Positions 17,838 through 26,463 of a stretch of 64,000 bases of DNA are shown one piece after another. This DNA comes from JACKHO01 sp041398745 (lineage in GTDB: Bacteria; Planctomycetota; Planctomycetia; Planctomycetales; Planctomycetaceae), in NCBI GenBank assembly GCA_041398745.1, contig JAWKUB010000005.1:620001-684000 (forward strand), written 5' to 3'. The notes under the pieces were generated by a model. It was not told where the DNA came from. It ran no database searches and was given only the letters and a program-made list of their open reading frames with translations. Made by a program: the position numbers and the translations under genes. Each line of letters starts with the position of its first letter. Within the stretch, counting starts at the first letter, position 1.

Positions 17838-18151
17838 GTGAGAAGGCTAAATCGATGGTGGGATTCCCTCGCCATTCTGCGGTCGAGGAGTGGTGGGAGT
17901 CGAGGGAAATGTTGTGACATCCTGTACGCCACATCTACCTGATGATGGGATCAGTGGTTTCACTTTGCCAACGGAACTTGACCCCTCGACTACGCCAGAA
18001 ACTTGGAATTTCTCCTGGAGCCTCCACTAAATTCCCCTTGCCTGGACTGACGATTATTCCTATTTTAAAGGTTGTAGCGGCTCCTCAGGTTGCCACGCAC
18101 GCTGTCTTTGCGGTGTTGCAGTCACCGCACATCCAATCTGAGGAGTGAGTT
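17838..18151 (+). other. Intergenic region with the promoter of the pilin-like gene
   Basis: The gap of 314 bases lies between divergent genes. It contains a recognisable -35/-10 pair for the plus-strand gene (18038-18066) and a GAGGAG ribosome-binding site just before 18152. I see nothing else. Confidence 0.5.
18038..18066 (+). promoter_or_regulatory. Candidate sigma-70-type promoter
   Basis: TTGCCT (18038-18043), a 17-base spacer and TATTTT (18061-18066) give a fair -35/-10 match with optimal spacing, about 80 bases before the start codon of the pilin-like gene. Confidence 0.4.
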
Positions 18152-18796
18152 ATGGTTAGTGTATTAAAGGATTTGTGGAGCGAGGAGGCCGGTCTGGTCC
18201 TCTCGTCCGAGGCTGTGCTTCTAGGCACATTGGGCGTCATTGGAGCGACCGTTGGGCTCAGTGCCGTTTCGAAGTCCGTCAATGATGAATTGACCGACTT
18301 GGCATTTGCATTTCGCGGCCTGGATCAGAGCTACAGCTTTGAGGGGCGGCATGGATGCGGAGCCTGGACGGCCGGATCTGAGTTCCATCAGGTGCCCGTC
18401 GAACGAACGCACCATGAAATGCGGATGCGCATCGAAGAGCAGGAACGCCACATCCGCCAGGAAGCTGAAGAGCGTGAACATCGTGCCCGTATGGAGGCGG
18501 AAGAGCAAGAACGACATTTGCAACGGGAAGCCAAGGAGCACGAGGCACGCCGGCGTGCCGAAGATGCTGAAATCGAAGCCCGTCGCCGAGCTGAACTGCA
18601 GAAACGCGAAGAACTGATGCGTCGTGAAGAGCAAATGCGTCAGGAAAAGCAGCTTCTAGAAGAGCAAGCTCGCCGCAAGGCAGAGGAAGCCCGTCGCAAA
18701 GCTGAAGAAGCGCGCCGACAGGCAGAAGCGAAGAAGCGACAGGAACAGGAAAAAGGCAAGCCTGCTCCGAAGAAGAAAAAGAAGGACGACAAGTAG
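18152..18796 (+). CDS. Flp-type pilin-like N-terminus joined to a long charged coiled coil
   Basis: The 214-residue product starts with LWSEEAGLVLSSEAVLLGTL and then VIGATVGLSAVS. A short polar leader ending in Gly, a Glu at position +6, and a hydrophobic helix make the type IVb (Flp) pilin signature recognised by prepilin peptidase. Planctomycete Flp-like proteins share the ...LDQSYSFEG end of this part. From about residue 85 the protein changes to an almost uninterrupted Arg/Glu/Lys/Ala coiled coil with EEARRKAEEARRQAEAKKRQ-type repeats and a lysine-rich tail. GAGGAG precedes the ATG. The fusion is unusual; a stalk or anchor function is only an inference. Confidence 0.6.
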   Translation: MVSVLKDLWSEEAGLVLSSEAVLLGTLGVIGATVGLSAVSKSVNDELTDLAFAFRGLDQSYSFEGRHGCGAWTAGSEFHQVPVERTHHEMRMRIEEQERHIRQEAEEREHRARMEAEEQERHLQREAKEHEARRRAEDAEIEARRRAELQKREELMRREEQMRQEKQLLEEQARRKAEEARRKAEEARRQAEAKKRQEQEKGKPAPKKKKKDDK

Positions 18797-18828
18797 TCCT
18801 GACGATTTCTCCTGGAAACTCCTTGGAG

Positions 18829-18851
18829 CCGTCCCCGCTACGCGGGGGCGG
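18829..18851 (+). terminator. GC-rich hairpin after the pilin-like gene
   Basis: CCGTCCCCGC pairs with GCGGGGGCGG over a 3-base loop, 33 bases after the stop codon. No T-tract follows, so it may protect the 3' end rather than terminate on its own. Confidence 0.4.
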
Positions 18852-18953
18852 TGTCCAGGTGCTTCTACGCCGCGTCACTTTCTACTTGCAGGTAGTGCGA
18901 TTATCCTCGCAGCGTAGATTTCATTTCGAAACACTGCCCGGAGTTGTATTGCC

Positions 18954-19712
18954 ATGCGTTTTACTCATGTCGCGTGTTTCAGCCTGATGACAACAGGTCT
19001 GCTGGTTGCGGCAGAGCCAAACACTTTGTCGCCGGTCGAGAAATCGGCAGGCTTTGAATTGCTCTTCAACGGCGCCGATCTCACCGGCTGGCAACATGCG
19101 GGAAACTGGGGCGTAACCGAAGGAGTCGTTGAGCGACGCGGTCCAGGTGGGAACCTCACGTATCGCGTGAAGAGAGTTCCCGATGACTTCGAACTCCGTT
19201 TCGAGTGGAAAGTTGCCGCACACAGCAACAGCGGCATTTACTATCGGCCCGGCCAGTATGAATATCAAATCCTCGATAACGTTGGGCACAGCAACGGTAC
19301 GAATCCTCGCACTTGTGCGGCCTCACTCTATTTTTGTGTGGCCCCCAGTCGCGATGTGACCAATCCAGTTGGTGAATGGAACACGGGCCGTATTGTCTGC
19401 CAGGGAACCATTATCCAGCATTGGCTGAACGGTGAAAAAGTCATCGACATGGACTACTCCGACGCGAAATGGAAGCCGCATGTCGAACTGCTTTCCAAAC
19501 GCGGAGCGGACCTCTCCAGCCGTGGCGCATTTCTGTTCCTGCAGGACCATGGTGATCCCGTCTGGTTTCGCAGCATTCGCATGCGCGAATTGAAGCCGGG
19601 GGAAGACATTGGTCACTCGGAAGTCATCCCGCAGGAAGTTCCCGAGCAGGAACGCATTGCCGAAGAAATCAAAGGGCAGAAGATTTTCGAGTCGTTACAG
19701 AAACAGAAGTAA
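18954..19712 (+). CDS. Secreted DUF1080 (3-keto-disaccharide hydrolase type) protein
   Basis: The 252-residue exported protein has a signal peptide of about 19 residues (ends GLLVAA). The DUF1080 marks are FELLFNGADLTGWQ near residue 35 and FELRFEWKVAAHSNSGIYYR near residue 80, followed by YEYQILDNVGH and WNTGRIVCQGTIIQHWLNGE. The family has a jelly-roll fold of the concanavalin type. Some members cleave 3-keto-glycosides, and the family is strongly expanded in Planctomycetes. It is a single gene, convergent with the FGE-like lipoprotein. Confidence 0.85.
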   Translation: MRFTHVACFSLMTTGLLVAAEPNTLSPVEKSAGFELLFNGADLTGWQHAGNWGVTEGVVERRGPGGNLTYRVKRVPDDFELRFEWKVAAHSNSGIYYRPGQYEYQILDNVGHSNGTNPRTCAASLYFCVAPSRDVTNPVGEWNTGRIVCQGTIIQHWLNGEKVIDMDYSDAKWKPHVELLSKRGADLSSRGAFLFLQDHGDPVWFRSIRMRELKPGEDIGHSEVIPQEVPEQERIAEEIKGQKIFESLQKQK

Positions 19713-19723
19713 CGAGTTGTGAC

Positions 19724-20956
19724 TTAGCCGTCTTTGTCGAAGGACAAATCTGTCCCGGGACGCTTTGGCGCGGCTGAGGCTGCTTCGGGCAAGTGCAGTA
19801 CACAGCGGAAGCCAATGTCCGGCTGTTCGTCGGACTGATTCACGTGTCCCCGTGCATGCAGTTCCCATTCCGTTGGGCTTCCTTTCACGACCCGGTGTCC
19901 CGTCGGTCGGGATGTCTTTGGTCCTGTCCAGTCGCGGCGCGGTGAACCATCTTTTTCGAGTGCTTCAGCGAAACTGTCTGCCCGATACCAGTCGGCACAC
20001 CATTCTCGCGCATTGCCAGCCAAATCCATGACGCCAAACATGCTGGTGTCAGCTGGATACATTCCCACTTCCGTGATTTGTCCCGGTTGGCGCGGCTGCC
20101 CCCATAGCGCGCGGCCATTTCCCCAGGGATGAAGCAGTCCAAGTTCACCGCGACCAGCAGCTTCCCATTCGGCTTCGGTCGGAAGAACTCTACCGTAACG
20201 CTGAGCATACGCTTCAGCAAACCGCCACTGCACACCCAGAACCGGAGAGTTTGGCGTCGCTGAGGAATTCAATGGTGGAGAAACCGGAGTCGACTTTTTT
20301 TCGACCCGGACATCCTCTCGAAATTTCTCGTATTGGCCCACTGTCACTTCATGTACGTCCATGTAGAACGCCGACACGAATGCAGGATGTTCTGGCTGCG
20401 TATCCGCTGGGCCGGAGTTGCTTCCCACGCGGGCGACCTGCGCTGGAATGAAGACCAGTTCCATTCCATCGGCCTCGCAGCGAATCCGTAGCGGCCAGCC
20501 TTCCTCTGAAACCTCCTGCGAAACGGAAACAAACCCTTGCGGCAACTGATTTGGTTTCGGCTGCGACGTGCGAACTGGCTGCTTCTCCTCCGGGACAACT
20601 TGCAATGTCGAACTGCTGGTTCCTTTCTCCGGAATGAATGCAATATATGTTGACTGATCGACCGCCTCGCTTGGCGGAACGACCTCAAAATTTCGATGAA
20701 CTTCCTCTGTCTCCCAGTCATTTGACGTGAACTTTGAGAGGTCGGCGTTCGCGCTTTTCTCCGAAGCTTTGGGAACAGCAACCGATGCCGCCTTCTGCTG
20801 GGCGACTGCTTGAGGATCCACCTTGGGTTTTACCGGTGTTGGAGCCGGTGCAATCGTCGGGGGCGGACTGCTGGGAGGTGCTTCTGACCCACCACATCCG
20901 ACCAGCGACAACAAAGCCACGAGCACCAGAATTCGTTTCACAATGACATTTCCCAT
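19724..20956 (-). CDS. FGE/SUMF1-family lipoprotein
   Basis: The 410-residue protein has a lipoprotein signal with lipobox LVGC at about residues 18-21, then a Pro/Ala-rich linker. The C-terminal half is an FGE-sulfatase domain: FVSAFYMDVHEVTVGQYEKF, YGRVLPTEAEWEAAGRGE, HPWGN, MDLAGNAREWCADWY and GFRCVL. True formylglycine-generating enzymes use two active-site cysteines or copper ligands that I cannot confirm here, so it is more likely a non-enzymatic or regulatory member. It starts 12 bases after the FAD oxidoreductase and is probably co-transcribed with it. Confidence 0.75.
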   Translation of the reverse strand: MGNVIVKRILVLVALLSLVGCGGSEAPPSSPPPTIAPAPTPVKPKVDPQAVAQQKAASVAVPKASEKSANADLSKFTSNDWETEEVHRNFEVVPPSEAVDQSTYIAFIPEKGTSSSTLQVVPEEKQPVRTSQPKPNQLPQGFVSVSQEVSEEGWPLRIRCEADGMELVFIPAQVARVGSNSGPADTQPEHPAFVSAFYMDVHEVTVGQYEKFREDVRVEKKSTPVSPPLNSSATPNSPVLGVQWRFAEAYAQRYGRVLPTEAEWEAAGRGELGLLHPWGNGRALWGQPRQPGQITEVGMYPADTSMFGVMDLAGNAREWCADWYRADSFAEALEKDGSPRRDWTGPKTSRPTGHRVVKGSPTEWELHARGHVNQSDEQPDIGFRCVLHLPEAASAAPKRPGTDLSFDKDG

Positions 20957-20968
20957 CAGGGGAATTCT

Positions 20969-23023
20969 CTACTTCACTGGCAGCAACTGGACGGCATCGG
21001 CAATGACGTGACCGTTTGCTCCGGCATTCGAAATGACAACAGCTTCGGCATCAGTGCCGTTCAGACGGAACGTCCCCACACTGATGAAGCCATGCTCCAA
21101 GGACGGCTTACGCCGTTGATCGACACGAACTTCCGAGCTTCCCGTAGCATACTGCACGACCACCAGTGTGTTCGAGGCTCGGTTGGCCTGTGGCGTAAAA
21201 CACACACGAATTTCATAATTCCCCGGCTTCACGCCTTTGAGCGAGTATGTCACGGACTTTTCACCCTGGCCGGCGTTCGCGTCGTGGATGTAGTCTTTCC
21301 CCACAAATCCGGAAATACTGGCACTCGATGGCCAGTCCCCTTGCAGCTTGGCCTGGTCGTTATCGATGACAATTCCGGGCAGTTTGCTGGGATCAATTCC
21401 TGTGGGAGCGACAGAGTTCTCTGGGATGTCAAGCACCTGTTTGTCCGCCAGCAGTCGCTCTCGCAAGGCCTCATACGACACATCCTGTACGGCCTGATTG
21501 TTGTCAATCGCCATACAGGCGGCTGTCGCTGCTGATTGGCCGAGAATCATGAACACCGGTTCCATTCGAATCGAGCCGTAGGCAATGTGCGATGACGACA
21601 GGCACACGGGGACAAACAAATTGCGGCACTCTTCCTTACGGGGGACAATGGCCTCGTACGAAATCATGTAAGGACCACGCGGGCTCACCTGCACATCTCC
21701 TTCATTTCGGACGTGCCCGTGTTCGTCGACGTACCGTTGGCAGTTATGTGAATCCATGTTGTACGAACCCAGCCCCACCGAATGCGGCGTCGTACGGGTG
21801 CGTCGGCAATCGAGTTCTGTTTGCACGTAGCTCGACACCATGCGGCGTCCTTCGCGGACGTACATCCAGTATGGGAAATGTTCGTTGTCGGTGAACTCGT
21901 CCTTCGCCCAACCCCAGCGACTGACTGTTCCTCGAATTTCCTCCGGCACGCGGGGATGATTCGCCAGCGCCCAGAACAGACCTTTCACGTAGGTGGCGTG
22001 TTCCTGTTCGATGCGGGCCCGCTCAGTATCACTCGCTGTGGGGAAGTCGTAATTCCGCCCGATGAAATCGGTCGACACTGCATGGTTGTTGTTCACGTCT
22101 GTTTTGCGGTTGGGCATCATGCCAATGGCAAGGGGCAGCCGCATGTCGCCTGCTTCAAAGTTTCGCAACAGCAGCTCGAATTCCTGCTCGTTGTAGTCCG
22201 CTGGCTTCGCGAACGGGACTTGGTTCTCTTTGTTGTCCGTCATGCAAATGCGGAAGTTGTACGCCTGCACGCGTGCGTCGGCCTCGCCATCAACGCCGGG
22301 GTCGGTTCCAATTCCCGGCAGCAGGCCACTCTTGGGATCACCCGGCACAATGTACCCGTCAACCGGCTTCACGAACTGATGCGAACGGGCATGCCCAACC
22401 TGGATTCCGTTTAGTGTCTCACCATACGTCGCATTACTTTCGCGACCAACCGTAAATGACACGCCCGCTGCGGCCAGCAAGTCGCCTTCGTACGTGGCGT
22501 CGATGAACACTTTCCCCGAGACCTTGCGACCACTGCGCATGGTCAGCGAAACAATCCGTTTGTCCTGAACTGCCACGCCATGCTCACGGTCGAGGAACTC
22601 ACCTGTGACAACGACTGCCCCCACGTCCTTGAGCATTTTTCGGACAATTCCTTCAGCAACATGCGGCTCAAAGGTCCACATGGCGTCGTCCTCCGGGCGG
22701 TAGCGTGAGTATCCATTCGCTGGCTCCTGGCGCCAGGCCGAGGACTCGTCGTAGTGCTGCTTGATTTGCTGATAAAACTCCCGGGCAACTCCACCAATGG
22801 CTGCCTTGTTACCGCTGTCGGTTGACCCCAACCCAGAAACCGTCAGACCACCAATGTGTTCCCGCGGTTCCAGAATAATGACCGACTTTCCCATCCGCCG
22901 TGCCTGCACGGCTGCGGAAAACGCGGCAGATGTTCCGCCGTAAATGACAATGTCATACGACTCCGCTCCCTGCACTGCAGATGCGAGACAAATCAAGACA
23001 ATCAGCATTCGAACAAACTGCAT
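20969..23023 (-). CDS. Secreted FAD-dependent oxidoreductase with a C-terminal golvesin/Xly-like binding domain
   Basis: The ATG at 23023 gives 684 residues with a signal peptide (MQFVRMLIVLICLASAVQG), rather than the longer frame opening at 23179. A dinucleotide-binding start follows: YDIVIYGGTSAAFSAAVQA and later EPREHIGGLTVSGLG. This is the FAD_oxidored family found in secreted polysaccharide-processing loci. The last 120 residues (SVTYSLKGVKPGNYEIRVCF through HVIADAVQLLPVK) form a beta-sandwich like the golvesin/xanthan-lyase carbohydrate-binding domain. The substrate is unknown. The FGE-like lipoprotein follows 12 bases later. Confidence 0.75.
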   Translation of the reverse strand: MQFVRMLIVLICLASAVQGAESYDIVIYGGTSAAFSAAVQARRMGKSVIILEPREHIGGLTVSGLGSTDSGNKAAIGGVAREFYQQIKQHYDESSAWRQEPANGYSRYRPEDDAMWTFEPHVAEGIVRKMLKDVGAVVVTGEFLDREHGVAVQDKRIVSLTMRSGRKVSGKVFIDATYEGDLLAAAGVSFTVGRESNATYGETLNGIQVGHARSHQFVKPVDGYIVPGDPKSGLLPGIGTDPGVDGEADARVQAYNFRICMTDNKENQVPFAKPADYNEQEFELLLRNFEAGDMRLPLAIGMMPNRKTDVNNNHAVSTDFIGRNYDFPTASDTERARIEQEHATYVKGLFWALANHPRVPEEIRGTVSRWGWAKDEFTDNEHFPYWMYVREGRRMVSSYVQTELDCRRTRTTPHSVGLGSYNMDSHNCQRYVDEHGHVRNEGDVQVSPRGPYMISYEAIVPRKEECRNLFVPVCLSSSHIAYGSIRMEPVFMILGQSAATAACMAIDNNQAVQDVSYEALRERLLADKQVLDIPENSVAPTGIDPSKLPGIVIDNDQAKLQGDWPSSASISGFVGKDYIHDANAGQGEKSVTYSLKGVKPGNYEIRVCFTPQANRASNTLVVVQYATGSSEVRVDQRRKPSLEHGFISVGTFRLNGTDAEAVVISNAGANGHVIADAVQLLPVK

Positions 23024-23178
23024 ATGGCAATCCTGATGACAACGTGAGAGACGATTTGCCGCGTAAATAGATGCGGGCAGCCAAAGAGTTTCTCTCACGC
23101 CCAGTTTAGCCAACGCGTCTTGAGATTCGCCAGCGAGGCGGACCTTGTGTTTGCATGAGTACACGACACGCAGCCGCA

Positions 23179-24723
23179 CTATGCAGAACGAAGTGAAGCC
23201 CTCTGCTTCCGTTGCTCAACGATTGCATGCCCAAGTTTCCCAAGACGACCGGGGCAGTTCCAGGCATCACTCCCGGACAAAGTCAGATAGGCTTGGTACT
23301 CGCCAGTTGCCTGGTGTGGCACCTGCATGAGTGTGACAGTCGGGCCGCCGCCCGGCGGATTGACCGTACGCGCGGACAAGTGAGCAATTTCACTGGCACA
23401 AATTCCAGGTGCGGTTGCAGGAGGAAGACAGCTCAACAGGGCCGATCCCGTCAAGTAACGGGCCGTGCGCTGAAAAGGGATGCGCAACGCAAAGTGTTCA
23501 AAATACTGTATAACCCAGTGCGGCATCTGCCCGCTATACAGCCGCTCCCAAAGGATTTCTCCTAATGCCTGCGTACCTCGCGTGCGAAGTTTGCGAATGC
23601 GCAATCGCAAATCATCACACGAGCCCAGGTCTTCGAGACTCAGGAGTTGAGGCAGAATTCGACGACAGCGATGTACGACGGATGTTGCCCCTTCGTCGCT
23701 TGCATTTGGGATGGTTGCCAACAGGAGGTTTTCACGTCCTTGACTCAGCGCAATGCCCATCGACTCCAGTGAACTGACAACTTGCCGCAGCGTTGTGCAG
23801 AGTGACTCAGCACGTAGAAAACTAACATGGCGCGCGTGGCTGACACCTTTAGTCTCCGGGTTCGACTGGTTTGTCACCAGCGCGTTGCCAACACTCGAGC
23901 AACTGAGCACTGTTCGTAGCAACAAATCCTGGAACAAACCGCCATCGAGCACCAAATGATCGGCGGTCATAATCAGGCCGCCGGTTGCGGCGTCGGGAGC
24001 CACGCGAAGCCAGGCCCCCGGCAATTCTGAATATGTGCCAACAAATCGGTTCGCATGTTGCGGGGTCTCATCCAGCACAACGGAAACGCATCGCGGTTGG
24101 GGGCTGGCCAGAGCAAGTTGCTCTGTCACTGCTTCGATCCGAGCGGCGGAGGAAAGTGACTTCATCAAACCCAAATCGATCGAGCAGTATCGAATTCGGT
24201 TCTGGGCGTCGACAATGGCTACGCCGAAATTGTCCAGAATCGAGTTTCGGGGATCCAAAAGTTCCAGGCGCCGGCTACGCCCAACTTCGACGTCAAGAGG
24301 TTGGTTCTCCCAAATTCCCTGAGAGTCGATGACTTGCGTCAATATCGTGGTGAGGGCCCTGAAGATATATGTTTGCGGGTTCACAAACTTGTTTCGCAAT
24401 GCGACAGCAAATGTCATCGGCCGCTGAACACGCGATCGATGTACCAGGAACCGCTCCCACAAGGTCAGTTGATCAACGACCGTCGACTCATTGTGCTTGT
24501 TCGCACCGGCGGCCCAACCGGTGAGGAGTGGAACGATTTGGGCGCACAGACTTTCCCATCCGGACCGGGCGAACAGCGGCATTTCCTGGAGCGCCGCTTG
24601 GAAACGTTGTTCAAACTGCTGATGCGTGACAACAGGTCGTTGTGCCGGACTTACCTTGGTTTGTTCAGCATGGCGTATCATGAAGAGGCAGTCCTGAGGT
24701 GAAACGCAATTCAAGCCAGCCAC
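23179..24723 (-). CDS. Protein with an HXXXDG acyltransferase-like motif
   Basis: The 514-residue soluble protein (GTG start; an ATG 14 codons in, at 24681, is an alternative) is not a family I can name. HLVLDG at residues 256-261 fits HXXXDG, the catalytic motif shared by chloramphenicol acetyltransferase, dihydrolipoyl acyltransferases, condensation domains and wax-ester synthases. It is followed by an alternating hydrophobic segment, and the C-terminus contains SGSDAWNCPGRLGKLGHAIVE. A CoA- or carrier-dependent acyltransferase role is therefore suggested but unproven. A perfect palindrome overlaps the region just upstream of the start. Confidence 0.5.
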   Translation of the reverse strand: MAGLNCVSPQDCLFMIRHAEQTKVSPAQRPVVTHQQFEQRFQAALQEMPLFARSGWESLCAQIVPLLTGWAAGANKHNESTVVDQLTLWERFLVHRSRVQRPMTFAVALRNKFVNPQTYIFRALTTILTQVIDSQGIWENQPLDVEVGRSRRLELLDPRNSILDNFGVAIVDAQNRIRYCSIDLGLMKSLSSAARIEAVTEQLALASPQPRCVSVVLDETPQHANRFVGTYSELPGAWLRVAPDAATGGLIMTADHLVLDGGLFQDLLLRTVLSCSSVGNALVTNQSNPETKGVSHARHVSFLRAESLCTTLRQVVSSLESMGIALSQGRENLLLATIPNASDEGATSVVHRCRRILPQLLSLEDLGSCDDLRLRIRKLRTRGTQALGEILWERLYSGQMPHWVIQYFEHFALRIPFQRTARYLTGSALLSCLPPATAPGICASEIAHLSARTVNPPGGGPTVTLMQVPHQATGEYQAYLTLSGSDAWNCPGRLGKLGHAIVEQRKQRASLRSA

Positions 24724-25099
24724 AGGGAATTCACACCAGTGTGAATTTATGAGATGTCCATGCGATCATTTCAAGAATCGAAAATTCACGTAAAAAGTCG
24801 CAAGAAAAACGAGCTTCAGTACGATTTTCAGGAAGACCGGTCGCGCAGGAAAAAGATTGGCGGGGTTGTACGGCGTGCCCGGCCCAGCGTTCTCAACTTC
24901 CGAATTGCGATAGTCGCCACAATTAAGAACAGACAGAGCCTTTTGAGGACAGGGAGAGTTTCTCAACAGCAATGTGCGCACGCAGATTTTGGAGCGCCTG
25001 CAACCTTTTGATTTGCGTTCAGCACTGACAATCCGCATGCACAGCCATTCGCTACGCTTTGCACCGAGCTATTCCCGTAAGACGACCCCCGGGGGGGAT
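24724..25099. other. Intergenic region upstream of the acyltransferase-like gene
   Basis: The 376 bases between two minus-strand genes contain a perfect palindrome at 24728-24747, and the body is A-rich. Open frames on both strands here (about 85-90 codons) lack ribosome-binding sites and look non-coding. No RNA gene was recognised. Confidence 0.5.
24728..24747. promoter_or_regulatory. Perfect 20-bp palindrome, candidate operator
   Basis: AATTCACACCAGTGTGAATT has 9-bp arms and a 2-base centre, typical of a dimeric repressor site. It begins 5 bases upstream of the GTG at 24723, or 47 bases upstream of the alternative ATG at 24681. A protein bound there would control the acyltransferase-like gene. 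Confidence 0.55.
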
Positions 25100-26140
25100 C
25101 TAACCAGCGCCGGAACCGACCCCGAAATCTCGAACTTCATAAAGATTTGTTTCGCTACAAACCGGGCAAGTCAGAGTTGCCGTCTTCCCCGGACTGCAGT
25201 GCGTGTGTCCCTTAAGACACATACCGTAGCCAGGGTTATTGCAGTACGGGCAAGCCTTAAGACTGTGGAGCTGCGCCGACGATACCGTTGCACTCGATTT
25301 CACGGAACTTTCAAAGTCAAAGTCCTCGACAGGATGCACCGCGACACAGTCGTACTGTGGAGGATTTCGGTAGTCACTCTCGCTCTGTGGTCTGCGTTCG
25401 AACCGCATCAAATAGAACTGGCGGGTCTTCACGCAGTGCAAATGCAGAAAGACGAATCGATCGCTCTGATGCGTCACCGGTTGCTCATTGCCGGGAACGA
25501 CTTCCAGCAGGTCGGGAACGTTTGGCAAATGAATTTCACCATTCCCTGCCCCGGAGACGGCTGTACTCACCGTGGTTACTGAGGCAGAAACCCACTGGAA
25601 AAACTGGGCCATGACTTCAGGATTCAAATCTTTCGACCGAATAACAATTGGCGTAATGCGTGAAAGCGCTTCGAGGTCCGCGTCATCACCGCAGCCCACG
25701 GCAATCATATTGTATTGATTGCTGCCGACCTTTGCCCGAACTTTGTCGGCTTCAGCCATCCATGAGTCGGTTGGTCGACCATCGGTCAGGAGGAAAATGT
25801 TCGGCTTGTAGTCCCCCTTGGTGGTAGCAGAATTCTTGCGCACATTCCTCTCAATACTGGCCTGCAGGATTGACAGCGCAGAACCGAGAGCCGTTCCGGA
25901 ACCCAACCGCAGTCGCGGCATGGAAACCTGTGTCAAATCGGTCAGCGGGATGAGTTCCGTGGCCTTCCCCGAGAAGCCAATGACACTCAAAGCAGCAGTT
26001 TCCAACGCCATGGGATCTTGCTGCAATGTGGAAATCAAAGAATAAAGCCCGGCCTTAATGGCCTCGAAAGGTTCACCTGCGACCGACTCGGAACAATCGA
26101 GCAACAGATAAACAGGCAGCCGTCGCACAAAGTCTGACAT
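25100..26140 (-). CDS. TerY-like vWA protein with a C-terminal zinc-binding domain
   Basis: The 346-residue cytoplasmic protein has an N-terminal vWA domain: PVYLLLDCSESVAG (metal-site DXSXS), then LGSGTALGSALSIL and NIFLLTDGRPTDSW. The C-terminal part has two cysteine pairs, in CPYCNNPGYGMC and LTCPVCSETN, resembling the TerY C-terminal metal-binding domain. TerY proteins normally sit in a triad with a PP2C phosphatase and a serine/threonine kinase linked to tellurite/phage-stress signalling. Neither partner is nearby. It stands alone between intergenic regions. Confidence 0.75.
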   Translation of the reverse strand: MSDFVRRLPVYLLLDCSESVAGEPFEAIKAGLYSLISTLQQDPMALETAALSVIGFSGKATELIPLTDLTQVSMPRLRLGSGTALGSALSILQASIERNVRKNSATTKGDYKPNIFLLTDGRPTDSWMAEADKVRAKVGSNQYNMIAVGCGDDADLEALSRITPIVIRSKDLNPEVMAQFFQWVSASVTTVSTAVSGAGNGEIHLPNVPDLLEVVPGNEQPVTHQSDRFVFLHLHCVKTRQFYLMRFERRPQSESDYRNPPQYDCVAVHPVEDFDFESSVKSSATVSSAQLHSLKACPYCNNPGYGMCLKGHTHCSPGKTATLTCPVCSETNLYEVRDFGVGSGAG

Positions 26141-26336
26141 TCTTCAAGTTCCCATCTCTTCGGAAGTAAGCAATTCTACCGGGCTTTATCTTCCACAAGC
26201 ATAGGCCAACAGACCAGTGAGGCACAAACGCCAGCCATTCACAAGTTGTCGCCAGACGAGTTCGGTTCAGCGTGTGGATGACAATGCTGGTTACGCCCAC
26301 ACAATTGAACTCCGGTCCTGCGAGTACCGCCGGCTA
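26141..26336. other. Intergenic region before the MITE
   Basis: About 195 bases upstream of the TerY-like gene. A promoter for that minus-strand gene must lie here, but I cannot pick it out. No coding frame is supported. It ends at the TA that borders the small inverted-repeat element. Confidence 0.4.
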
Positions 26337-26461
26337 GAGCATTTCTCGAATTCGTATTCCGTTGTGGGCCGCGACGTGTAAGCGGCCGGGCAAGAAATAT
26401 GGCCCGAGGCCTTACGGCCTTCGGCTCACAGAATAACTGCAAACCATTTTCGAACGTGCTC
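26337..26461. mobile_element. MITE-like element related to the neighbouring IS630
   Basis: These 125 bases run from GAGCATTTCTCGAATTCG to the inverted end CGAACGTGCTC and have TA on both sides (26335-26336 and 26462-26463). Both ends resemble the IS630 ends next door (GAGCATTTTTCGAAATGG), so it could be mobilised by the same transposase. It holds no gene. Its right TA is also the left TA of the IS. Confidence 0.6.
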
Positions 26462-26463
26462 TA

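Noticed and set aside
24766..25038. Open frames of 85-90 codons on both strands upstream of the acyltransferase-like gene
   Set aside because: No ribosome-binding sites, skewed composition and mutual overlap; they look like chance frames in an A-rich region.
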